The notes under the pieces: model-generated
What the model was told of the DNA's origin: nothing
The model's database searches: none
What the model saw: only the letters and a program-made list of their open reading frames with translations
Translations under genes and position numbers: made by a program
Virus record (IMG/VR): IMGVR_UViG_3300042449_000918
Coordinates: 1-23,404 of that record
DNA from: a virus
DNA length: 23,404 nucleotides
Reading direction: 5' to 3' (one strand)
Part shown: one piece after another, positions 9,150 through 16,006 of the stretch
Layout: each line of letters starts with the position of its first letter
How positions within the stretch are numbered: the first letter of the stretch is position 1

Positions 9150-9769
9150 ACTATATTAAATATACACCTGATGTTGCTAATAATTGGAGTAGAGCTTGGT
9201 CTGAAACAGAAAAACAAAGACCTTGGGCCTATCAAAGATTATCGGACTCGTCTACAATATCACAGTTACAATCTAAATTATGGATTGCAAGTGAATTAGA
9301 AAAATTAAATTTACATTATAAAAAAGTTGCACTCATAGGAGGGTGGTTTGCACAATACATTACACCTTTGTTAATAGATAATTTAAATGTGGACATAGTA
9401 CATAATTATGATATAGATAAAGACGCACAAATAATAAGTTATAAATTTAATAGAAGATATAAAGAACAAGGTAAATATCAAGCATTTACACGAAACGTTT
9501 TCATAAAACCATTTAATGAAAGTTATGATATGATAGTAAACACTTCTTGTGAACATATGTATCATATGAAAAAAATTAAAGAATTAAATCCAACTTTAAA
9601 TAGTATATATGTTTTACAATCAACTAATGACAACTCTTATGAAGATCATATAAATTGTGTAGTTAATGTTAATGAATTGGCCGAACAAGGTAATATAAAG
9701 GAAATATATTTTTCAGGTTCAAAAGTATTAGATAATGGTATGACACGATTTATGGTTATAGGAAAATGA
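9143..9769 (+). CDS. Class I SAM-dependent methyltransferase-like protein
   Basis: 208 residues. Residues 60-78 (KKVALIGGWFAQYITPLL) give a glycine-containing first strand/loop like methyltransferase motif I (VALIGGW replacing the usual V.D.GCG.G). Residues 86-93 (VHNYDIDK) have the acidic end of strand 2 that binds the SAM ribose, and residues 128-139 (YDMIVNTSCEHM) match motif IV. The protein is short for the family and its motif I is unusual, so loss or change of activity cannot be excluded. It overlaps the glycosyltransferase upstream by 7 bases and the radical SAM gene downstream by 4 (ATGA), so it belongs to one translational unit. Substrate unknown. Confidence 0.6.
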   Translation: MVDYIKYTPDVANNWSRAWSETEKQRPWAYQRLSDSSTISQLQSKLWIASELEKLNLHYKKVALIGGWFAQYITPLLIDNLNVDIVHNYDIDKDAQIISYKFNRRYKEQGKYQAFTRNVFIKPFNESYDMIVNTSCEHMYHMKKIKELNPTLNSIYVLQSTNDNSYEDHINCVVNVNELAEQGNIKEIYFSGSKVLDNGMTRFMVIGK

Positions 9770-10383
9770 GTTATTTTGAAAATAGAAAAAGTATTAATTT
9801 AGATATAACGTTTAGATGTCCATTAGAATGTTCAAAGTGTTCTAGGCAATATTTTTATGCCAAACAAAATAAAGTTGTAGAAGGATTGGATATGTCTTAT
9901 GATGCCTTTATAAAAATATTAAATCATTTTGATACTTTGAATTTTTGTGGTCAAATTTCCGACCCTGTAAATCATCCTAATTTTATAATTTTTTTAAATT
10001 TATGTAATGTTTTTAAAAAATCTTTATCTGTACACACGGCAAATTCTCATAAATCTTTAGAATGGTATAAAGAAGCCTTTGAAACAAATAAATGGGCAAA
10101 TTGGCATTTTGGAATAAGTGGTTTACCGAAAGATAGTTATTTGTATAGAAAAAATCAAAATGGAGACAGATTGTTTGAAATAATGTTATTAGCAAAAAAA
10201 ATATTATATAAAAAACCAATTTGGCAATATATTATTTTTTCTTATAATGAAAACGATATTGAAACAGCTAAACAGATTGCTAAAAAAGAAGGACTTATTT
10301 TAAGATTAATGTTATCTAATAGATTTGAACGTAAAAATGACTCATTAAAACCAAAAAATAAACAATTTTATGTTGAAAATTAA
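9766..10383 (+). CDS. Radical SAM core protein (N-terminal part of a split twitch/SPASM-type enzyme)
   Basis: 205 residues. CPLECSKC (Cys18-x3-Cys22-x2-Cys25) after strand NLDITFR is the classic site for the 4Fe-4S cluster that cleaves SAM. The rest follows the partial TIM barrel of twitch-domain radical SAM proteins (MSYDAFIKIL, NFCGQISDPVNHP, VHTANSHKSLEWY, WHFGISGL). The usual family protein is about 300-330 residues with a Cys-rich C-terminus; this one stops after residue 205, and that missing part is encoded by the next gene in a different frame. The overlap with the next gene is 14 bases. It probably carries out a radical modification of a peptide, sugar or small molecule; the substrate is unknown. 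Confidence 0.8.
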   Translation: MSYFENRKSINLDITFRCPLECSKCSRQYFYAKQNKVVEGLDMSYDAFIKILNHFDTLNFCGQISDPVNHPNFIIFLNLCNVFKKSLSVHTANSHKSLEWYKEAFETNKWANWHFGISGLPKDSYLYRKNQNGDRLFEIMLLAKKILYKKPIWQYIIFSYNENDIETAKQIAKKEGLILRLMLSNRFERKNDSLKPKNKQFYVEN

Positions 10384-10711
10384 ACCTCAATGTTTTTATA
10401 AACAAGAACTTGCTACTAATGCAAAAGGTTTTTTAATACCTTGTTGTTGGTGTGGGCCAGAGGGAGATGAAGATCCTAATTTTAAAAAATTAATAAAAGA
10501 TAAATTTCATTTAGATAGAATTGAAAAAATAACAGACGTTATAAATTCTAATGAGTGGCAAGAATTTAAAAAAGATTTAGAAGAAAGTAATATAAAAAAT
10601 TTACCAAAAAAATGCGTTCATCATTGTTCTGTAGATAATGATGAAGAAAGCATTATAAATGCCTTGGAACATATTTTTGATGGTGATAAAGTAAAAACGG
10701 AAATTAGATAG
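10370..10711 (+). CDS. Cys-rich auxiliary (twitch/SPASM-like) C-terminal part of the radical SAM enzyme
   Basis: 113 residues with Cys8, Cys25, Cys26, Cys28, Cys82 and Cys86 (IKPQCFY, FLIPCCWCGP, KKCVHHC). This pattern matches the C-terminal half of twitch/SPASM radical SAM enzymes, which binds an auxiliary iron-sulfur cluster. It lies in the +1 frame relative to the core gene and overlaps it by 14 bases. Removing one A from the AAAA run near 10376-10379 would join them as one protein of about 315 residues (YVE-IKPQC). The split may be real with two coupled subunits, a recent inactivating indel, an assembly error, or a site of frameshifting. The ATG at 10370 has no strong ribosome site. Confidence 0.7.
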   Translation: MLKIKPQCFYKQELATNAKGFLIPCCWCGPEGDEDPNFKKLIKDKFHLDRIEKITDVINSNEWQEFKKDLEESNIKNLPKKCVHHCSVDNDEESIINALEHIFDGDKVKTEIR

Positions 10712-10719
10712 TATAAATA
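10712..10719 (+). promoter_or_regulatory. T4-type late promoter box, almost touching the start codon
   Basis: TATAAATA followed by CTATT and then the ATG at 10725. The box matches the T4 late consensus exactly. With the usual spacing, transcription would start at or next to the ATG, giving an essentially leaderless message. Confidence 0.55.
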
Positions 10720-10724
10720 CTATT

Positions 10725-11621
10725 ATGTTAAACACGTTTAAAAAAGGTAATCAAGAGTGGTGGATAGGATTAGATGATAGTGGCGTAAGAGCAAATGAAC
10801 AATATACTCATATTAAAGATCCTATTTTAAGAGTCGGTTACAAAATAAAAGAAGATGAATTAGTAGATAACAAAGATTTAATAGGTGCTATGCAATTTAG
10901 ACACAATATTAAATTTTTTGACCAAGAAAAAATACCATCAAAAGAAACAATAGAGCAAATAATAAAAGAATCTCATTTATACGTACCTCATAAAAATAAT
11001 TTAATTGCAATAAACATTAAAGTTTGGGGACCAGAATTTCATAAAGAAAAAGAAACACTTGTATTGTCTACCGTGTGTGGGCCTGCCAGAGACCACTATT
11101 TAAAGGGTGGTGGAAAATTTTATGGAAATTATAATGCTCTTAAAACTAGATATGATGAGTGGAGAGATTTAACTATAAAAGGCAATAATGAAAAAATGCA
11201 AAAATGGAGAAATGAATATGGTTTAAACTTTAATGAACAAGTTAGAGCTCCATACTTATTAGCCTTTACACAAAGACATAGAGAACCTACTGAAACTCAA
11301 AAAGAACGAGGTTATATGCCTTGGGTTTGGGAAAATAATGAAGGAGAAAATGCACAATGTAGATGGTTTCTACCTGCTGGTATGCAAGCGTATGGTATTA
11401 CTCTATTATCTGCTTATAGAGGACTCTACGCCAGTTTTTGTAGATGTTTTACAATGAAACCTTTTCTTTATACAAAAATATTTGAAGATGTATTGGATAA
11501 AGATTATATTTCAGGCCATATATTTCTTTTAGGAATTGGATATAAAGATTATCGTGTGGCATATTATTGTGATAAAAACAAAGCTAGTGTAGATGAATAT
11601 GTAAAGTGGCAGACTAAATAA
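10725..11621 (+). CDS. Nitroreductase-like flavoprotein
   Basis: 298 residues. Residues 59-64 (RHNIKF) followed by IPSKETIEQIIKESHLYVPHKNN (70-92) match the N-terminal FMN-binding pattern of nitroreductases (RRS.R.F ... I..IL..A...PS..N). Residues 218-241 (AGMQAYGITLLSAYRGLYAS then FCRCF) fit the middle helix where FMN is bound, and LGIGYKD (269-275) resembles the closing strand. The insert between 100 and 200 (Trp/Arg/Glu-rich) is longer than in typical 200-residue family members. It likely carries out NAD(P)H- or flavin-dependent redox chemistry, for example saturation or dehydrogenation. Its position after the radical SAM genes suggests a shared pathway. Substrate unknown. Confidence 0.6.
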   Translation: MLNTFKKGNQEWWIGLDDSGVRANEQYTHIKDPILRVGYKIKEDELVDNKDLIGAMQFRHNIKFFDQEKIPSKETIEQIIKESHLYVPHKNNLIAINIKVWGPEFHKEKETLVLSTVCGPARDHYLKGGGKFYGNYNALKTRYDEWRDLTIKGNNEKMQKWRNEYGLNFNEQVRAPYLLAFTQRHREPTETQKERGYMPWVWENNEGENAQCRWFLPAGMQAYGITLLSAYRGLYASFCRCFTMKPFLYTKIFEDVLDKDYISGHIFLLGIGYKDYRVAYYCDKNKASVDEYVKWQTK

Positions 11622-11638
11622 ATTGAATTATATTATAA

Positions 11639-12331
11639 ATGAAAATATTTGCTGTTAGAATTGGCAACAAGTACGGGCCAGAATACGAAGATTATCTCAA
11701 AAGAAAATTACCAGAATACGATTTAAATTGGATACGAGAACCTATTAATTCTAAAATTCAATTACAGTGGAATAAAATGCACGTAATGAGTTTAGATTTG
11801 AATGAACCTATTTGTATCATTGATATTGACATACTATTAGTAAACGATTATAAAAAATTATTTGAATATCCTATTGAACGTGGTGAGTTTTTGGCTATGC
11901 CTGGCTGGTGGAGAGAAGATCAATCATATGTTATAAACGGTGGGTTTTTTAAGTATTATCCTAAAGACTGTAAATACATTTACGATAAGTTTATGTCTGA
12001 CGTTGACCATTGGCAAAGTTTTTATATAAAGAATGGTACTACAACAGGACCAGTAAATGGCGAACAACACTTTGTAGAAGATAGTGTAAAAGAAAGATTA
12101 AAATTAAAAACTATACCTAACAGTTGGGTAACTAGATGGTGTTCTAATAGTAATGCAATAGCTGGCAAAGATTATGAACAGTGGCAGTTTAAAACAAGTT
12201 TAAAATATCAATCATTAACAAACAACAAATACATATACTTTGGTGGTGCTTTTCATCCTGATATAAAATTAGTACACTTTACTAATGCTGTAAATAAACC
12301 ACACGAATGGCCAGATTACGTTAAATTTTAA
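11639..12331 (+). CDS. Second GT-A-fold glycosyltransferase-like protein
   Basis: 230 residues. ICIIDIDIL (residues 58-66) contains the DxD (Asp62/Asp64) after a hydrophobic strand. Residues 104-109 (INGGFF) and the GEQHF motif near 141 match the sequence order of GT8/LPS-type transferases, as does a late VHFTNAVNKPHEW with a possible metal-binding His. It is distant from the transferase at 8418-9149, with which it shares only the general fold pattern. The gene ends cassette A; its last 11 bases overlap the 3' end of the opposite-strand gene. The start ATG overlaps a near-consensus late box (TATAAATG at 11633). Acceptor unknown. Confidence 0.7.
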   Translation: MKIFAVRIGNKYGPEYEDYLKRKLPEYDLNWIREPINSKIQLQWNKMHVMSLDLNEPICIIDIDILLVNDYKKLFEYPIERGEFLAMPGWWREDQSYVINGGFFKYYPKDCKYIYDKFMSDVDHWQSFYIKNGTTTGPVNGEQHFVEDSVKERLKLKTIPNSWVTRWCSNSNAIAGKDYEQWQFKTSLKYQSLTNNKYIYFGGAFHPDIKLVHFTNAVNKPHEWPDYVKF

Positions 12332-12911
12332 TTGTTTCGTAAGCTTCTTGCCAACTAGAAAATCTATTTTGTTTAAATCTTAGACTTGCAGCTACTCTTT
12401 TAAATTGTTTAGCTTCATAATGTATACTGTGAGGTATATCTGTTCTTGCTAAAATAGGTTTTGTGCCGTCTATTTCTGCCACTTCTAATAAATCTAACAT
12501 ATCTTTTTTATAATGCACACCATTTAAATAATAATATTCTGGTATTTTGTGTAAACTAATATCAGGATAAACTTTTTCCGGTATCTTGCTTTTCCACCAA
12601 TGAAACTGTGATACCGCTGGATATAATTCTAAATTAATACCGTAATACCAGTCTTTCCATTTACCATCTTCATAGTAAATATCTGAGTGTATTAAAGAAT
12701 CTTTTTCTTCTCTCTTTTTTCTACCACTTTGAAACATTACAAAAATATATGGTTCCATTTTTAAGTCGGAAAATACATCTAAAGCTTCTTCTGTTAGATA
12801 CTGACTAGCATTCTGTAAAATTCTATAGCCACAAAAAATTCTAGGAGGCTTTTCGTCATATATTTTTTTATTTAATATATTGTTAAAATTTAAAAATCTA
12901 AAATTGTTCAT
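12321..12911 (-). CDS. Putative cupin/2OG-Fe(II) oxygenase-like protein
   Basis: 196 residues. LIHSDIYY (His75-x-Asp77) in a beta strand, followed by WKDWYYGINLELYP, and then ARTDIPHSIHYEAKQFKRVAASLRF (155-179; distal His161 or His164, Arg172 or Arg178) fit the HxD...H...R layout of a double-stranded beta-helix oxygenase. This is the weakest of the seven such calls, because two His and two Arg compete for the key positions. It is the last gene of minus-strand cassette B and overlaps the PP-loop gene by 14 bases. It would hydroxylate or otherwise oxidise an unknown substrate using Fe(II), O2 and 2-oxoglutarate. Confidence 0.5.
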   Translation of the reverse strand: MNNFRFLNFNNILNKKIYDEKPPRIFCGYRILQNASQYLTEEALDVFSDLKMEPYIFVMFQSGRKKREEKDSLIHSDIYYEDGKWKDWYYGINLELYPAVSQFHWWKSKIPEKVYPDISLHKIPEYYYLNGVHYKKDMLDLLEVAEIDGTKPILARTDIPHSIHYEAKQFKRVAASLRFKQNRFSSWQEAYETIKI

Positions 12912-13944
12912 CTTCTATAATTTTGTAATAAGTTGTGATTTGGTCTGCTGGGTCTATCATTTTAGGAGCTACATTATCTGGCATTTCATTTAATTCTTTC
13001 TTTAAATATTTAATCAAACTTTTAACTTCTGACCAATACTCATAATGGTACATTTGATAATAACTATTTAGTTGCTTTCTTAATGTGTAATCTTCATCTC
13101 TTAAATCTTCAAAACCTGACCTTTTAATTCTTTTTTTAACTTCTGGCCAATACTTACTGCATATATTAAACTTGCTTGTTGAATTACTTAGCTTACCTTT
13201 TCTTTTATTATTATGTAGTTCCCAAGAAAATGAATCATCTAAAAAAGATAACATCATTTCAGGTGTATATTGGAAAAAACCAGGCACAGCAGGCCTGTTT
13301 AATTTTATAGGATAACGATACCAAGTTGCTATCTTTTCTCTTTCAACAAGTACCCAATCCATATCAGAATAACCTAATTCAGCTGTATTCTTTCCACTTT
13401 CTCTTAATTTTTTTTGTATAGCAATATCTGTTCTTGCTGTATAACATTCACCTGAACCTAAAACAGGCAGACCATCAACTTTACTCATTAACCATTGTTG
13501 TGTTAATAATTGTGGACTTACGCATTTACTTATTTCTGCAATTTTTAAACAATCTTCTGAAAGCCAAAACTTTTTAATATCAAGCGTATGTATATTTAAT
13601 TTTATATTTAATGAATCACATACTTTTTCGGCCCATCTTCTGTCGTATCTATTATAGGTTTCGTAATCTACAAAATGTGCATTAAAAGGAACTTTAATCT
13701 CATAAAAAGATCGTAACATTATTTCACTATCTAATCCACCTGAAAACAATATGTCAATAGGTAATCCTTGTCTTTTGTCGTATATAGCACTGGCCGCAAA
13801 TTTACATTCTTCTCTCCAGTCTTTTAAGGGCCTTTCACACTGACCATATTGTACTGTCCAGTTATCATCTTCAGTAACTCTATCCACAAACCAATTTTTA
13901 TTATAACCAAATTTAAAGTGATTATTTAAAGTATATTCAAACAT
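12898..13944 (-). CDS. PP-loop ATP pyrophosphatase, asparagine-synthase/PAPS-reductase-like
   Basis: 348 residues. IDILFSGGLDSEIML has the SGGxDS PP-loop (Ser68-Gly-Gly-Leu-Asp-Ser73), which binds ATP and releases pyrophosphate. FNAHFVDYETYNRYDRRWAE (87-106) fits the following strand-helix. There is no N-terminal glutamine-amidotransferase domain (no catalytic Cys2; the N-terminus is only about 60 residues) and no QueC-type Cys zinc cluster, so it is neither a complete asparagine synthase nor a clear QueC. It likely adenylates a substrate for amide, thio or deaza chemistry. It lies between two GNAT-like genes and an oxygenase-like gene, with a 1-base gap upstream. Confidence 0.7.
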   Translation of the reverse strand: MFEYTLNNHFKFGYNKNWFVDRVTEDDNWTVQYGQCERPLKDWREECKFAASAIYDKRQGLPIDILFSGGLDSEIMLRSFYEIKVPFNAHFVDYETYNRYDRRWAEKVCDSLNIKLNIHTLDIKKFWLSEDCLKIAEISKCVSPQLLTQQWLMSKVDGLPVLGSGECYTARTDIAIQKKLRESGKNTAELGYSDMDWVLVEREKIATWYRYPIKLNRPAVPGFFQYTPEMMLSFLDDSFSWELHNNKRKGKLSNSTSKFNICSKYWPEVKKRIKRSGFEDLRDEDYTLRKQLNSYYQMYHYEYWSEVKSLIKYLKKELNEMPDNVAPKMIDPADQITTYYKIIEDEQF

Positions 13945-13945
13945 A

Positions 13946-14473
13946 TTATTTCTTTATTGATTTCAATTTATAATCTATTATATATACAGATATATTTTTA
14001 TAATTTTTCCATAATACATACCAAATTTTTTTAGATATTGTTTTGCCTTCAAATTCATTAGTTACATCATAAGCATATGTCCAACCTAAATTTTTATATC
14101 TATTATCACTGTGAGATACTGCAACCCAATTTGTCATATTATCGTCACACCATTTATTTTCTGTAATATAGTCTGCTTTCATTTTCATCAGATATAACCA
14201 TATACTTCTATTTCTATATTCTTTATTTGTCCAAGACCACAAATGATATATTTTATCGGTATTTTTTTTACTATCAAAAAACTTAATCATTGAACTTGTT
14301 CCTACTAATTTATTATTTTCGTAAGCACCAAAATGTTTGTGTTCACCTTTTGAAATGTCTTTATATAAAGTTTCATAATAATTTTTATCAACTATCATAT
14401 TTTCTTCATCTTTTAAAGCTTCAAATATTTCACTAAAATTTTCTACAATTTTATATTCAATTTTATTACTCAT
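13946..14473 (-). CDS. GNAT-like acetyltransferase
   Basis: 175 residues. HFGAYENNKLVGTSSMI (47-63) is the beta2-beta3 hairpin of the GNAT fold, HLWSWTNKEYRNRS (77-90) is strand 4 leading to the acetyl-CoA loop, with R87-N-R89-S replacing the usual R/Q-x-x-G-x-G/A, and IWLYLMKMKADYIT (91-104) is the following helix. NRYKNLGW (124-131) matches the late Y-x-x-x-G-F/W motif. The missing glycines in the CoA loop make catalytic activity uncertain. It overlaps the next GNAT-like gene upstream by 8 bases. It may acylate an amine on a sugar, peptide or protein; the target is unknown. Confidence 0.6.
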   Translation of the reverse strand: MSNKIEYKIVENFSEIFEALKDEENMIVDKNYYETLYKDISKGEHKHFGAYENNKLVGTSSMIKFFDSKKNTDKIYHLWSWTNKEYRNRSIWLYLMKMKADYITENKWCDDNMTNWVAVSHSDNRYKNLGWTYAYDVTNEFEGKTISKKIWYVLWKNYKNISVYIIDYKLKSIKK

Positions 14474-15137
14474 CTAAATTACTGTATTGCATAGGTATAA
14501 AGTTATCTTTTAGATAACCTTTTTCTTTAAATATATTATGTAATAATTTAGGTTTTAATATTGCATATTTAATTGCTATTGAAGAATTAGAACCATATTC
14601 GCCTAACATATTGTTTTGATAGTTATACTTGCCTATTTCTCCTTTATTATACATACTGTCTATAAAAATATGGTATCTTCTAAAAGCTGAACTATTTTTA
14701 AACCATTCTTCTTCTCTTTTATTCCAACCTTTCACTTCAGTAACCCAATACCATTGAAAACAATTTTTACTTTCCGCAAATTTGACGGCATTATCTATAC
14801 ACTCGGCTAGTCCCATTAATTTTACATTATAAAGATTACTAATGTTTGGCCTTACAGTCATATTTGATATATAATGAATAGGATATTTTTTCCAAAAATT
14901 TTGAGTTAAAAATGACACAATACGTCCATTGTCATCAAATGAACCTAAGACTTGAACAAAACCTTGAACGTCTTCCAGATTTTTAAAATTTTCTGATAAC
15001 TGTAGATAGTTTTTAATTCTATTTTTTAATGTTTGATCGTGTTGTGAGGGCCTTCTTTTTTTGACTTGACTCCACCTTGCGGTAATCAACTCATCAATTT
15101 GTTCAAAATCACCTAAATTTAATCGCCTAGTAATCAT
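14466..15137 (-). CDS. GNAT-like protein, first gene of minus cassette B
   Basis: 223 residues. The N-terminus MITRRLNLGDFEQIDELI fits the first GNAT strand and helix. VQVLGSFDDNGRIVSFLTQ (61-79) fits the beta hairpin, and HYISNMTVRPN (88-98) fits strand 4, followed by a helix at 104-122 in the CoA region. The usual Q/R-x-x-G-x-G/A loop is not evident, so this is a remote member. The start ATG at 15135-15137 lies next to a minus-strand late box at 15154-15161 and has no clear ribosome site. Product and target unknown. Confidence 0.5.
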   Translation of the reverse strand: MITRRLNLGDFEQIDELITARWSQVKKRRPSQHDQTLKNRIKNYLQLSENFKNLEDVQGFVQVLGSFDDNGRIVSFLTQNFWKKYPIHYISNMTVRPNISNLYNVKLMGLAECIDNAVKFAESKNCFQWYWVTEVKGWNKREEEWFKNSSAFRRYHIFIDSMYNKGEIGKYNYQNNMLGEYGSNSSIAIKYAILKPKLLHNIFKEKGYLKDNFIPMQYSNLDE

Positions 15138-15144
15138 ATAAATA
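15137..15144 (+). promoter_or_regulatory. T4-type late promoter box for cassette C
   Basis: Exact TATAAATA. The predicted start of transcription is near 15150, ahead of the ATG at 15167. The box overlaps the first base of the minus-strand start codon (15137). Confidence 0.6.
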
Positions 15145-15153
15145 AGTATATAT

Positions 15154-15161
15154 TATTTATA
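15154..15161 (-). promoter_or_regulatory. T4-type late promoter box for cassette B
   Basis: The plus strand reads TATTTATA, which is TATAAATA on the minus strand. The predicted start is near 15148, just before the minus-strand gene that starts at 15137. It faces the plus-strand box, so each predicted transcript crosses the other's box. Confidence 0.6.
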
Positions 15162-15166
15162 ATACT

Positions 15167-16006
15167 ATGTCAAGCATATACTCAAAATTGATACAAATTC
15201 CTCACTTGAATTTGACACCTTATTTACCAAAGGTGCCATTGGAGGATATGTTAAAAGATTTAAACCAATTTAACGACACCGACTACTTCCCATATAAAAC
15301 TGCCACAAAGAACAAACAATTCTTAGAATTTTTAGGTAAAAATTGGAAAGGTATGTGTTTAATTGACTCAACAGAAGATGGCCGACAACATAATGATTAC
15401 TATACAAGTAAAGTAAATGCTGATGTATTAAAACATAATTTTAAAGATGATAAGGTGATTTTTCAACCTACAAATGTCGGTAAATTATGTCCTCATATGA
15501 CTAAGTATTGTTATGATGTTGCAAAAAGACCTCAAAGAACAAGATTAAGTAGATTAGTTGTGAATGGCAACTTTCATTGGCATAGTCATAAAGTTTTAGC
15601 TGAAGCAGCAACAGCAGATAAGAGATTTACAAATAAAACAGGTAAGTATGAAAAAACATTAATCATACACATTGTTTTAAAAACAAATGATAAGTGTTGG
15701 ATGGGAGTTTCAAATCAACATCCAATGGGAGGTCATCCTTTTGAAATATACAAACAACATTATGGTCTAGGCGAAGTATGGATTTTAAATGGCCATTATT
15801 ATCATAATGTATTTAATAGTGGTACAACAACAAGAGAACATATTATGTTATATGCAAATATTGATGATGAAAAACTTAACCCTATTTTAGAAAAGGCCAT
15901 TGATGAATATAATGGCCCTATAATTGCGGACGAAATTATACCTCAAAGAATAACAGGTTCATTTAATTTAAATCACGAAACTGGATTACCACTTGATAGA
16001 ATTTAA
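15167..16006 (+). CDS. Aspartyl/asparaginyl beta-hydroxylase-like 2OG-Fe(II) oxygenase
   Basis: 279 residues. RLSRLVVNGNFHWHSHKVLA (126-145; His137, His139, His141) fits the first iron-ligand strand. TLIIHIVLKTNDKCWMGVSN (164-183) is the following strand pair, and YHNVFNSGTTTREHIMLYA (212-230; His213, Arg223) is the very typical H.V.N.....R.H.L motif of Asp/Asn beta-hydroxylases, binding Fe and the 2-oxoglutarate carboxylate. The known family includes protein hydroxylases and LpxO lipid A hydroxylase, so both protein and lipid substrates are possible. The start lies 17 bases downstream of the predicted transcription start. The 3' end overlaps the next gene by 14 bases. Confidence 0.75.
   Translation: MSSIYSKLIQIPHLNLTPYLPKVPLEDMLKDLNQFNDTDYFPYKTATKNKQFLEFLGKNWKGMCLIDSTEDGRQHNDYYTSKVNADVLKHNFKDDKVIFQPTNVGKLCPHMTKYCYDVAKRPQRTRLSRLVVNGNFHWHSHKVLAEAATADKRFTNKTGKYEKTLIIHIVLKTNDKCWMGVSNQHPMGGHPFEIYKQHYGLGEVWILNGHYYHNVFNSGTTTREHIMLYANIDDEKLNPILEKAIDEYNGPIIADEIIPQRITGSFNLNHETGLPLDRI

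Noticed and set aside
12321-12331. Terminator hairpins at convergent junctions
   Set aside because: No GC-rich stem followed by a T run is visible at 12321-12331 or 18837-18848.
12898-13944. QueC/7-deazaguanine or full asparagine synthase assignment
   Set aside because: The zinc Cys motif and the glutaminase domain are absent, so only the PP-loop family level is supported.
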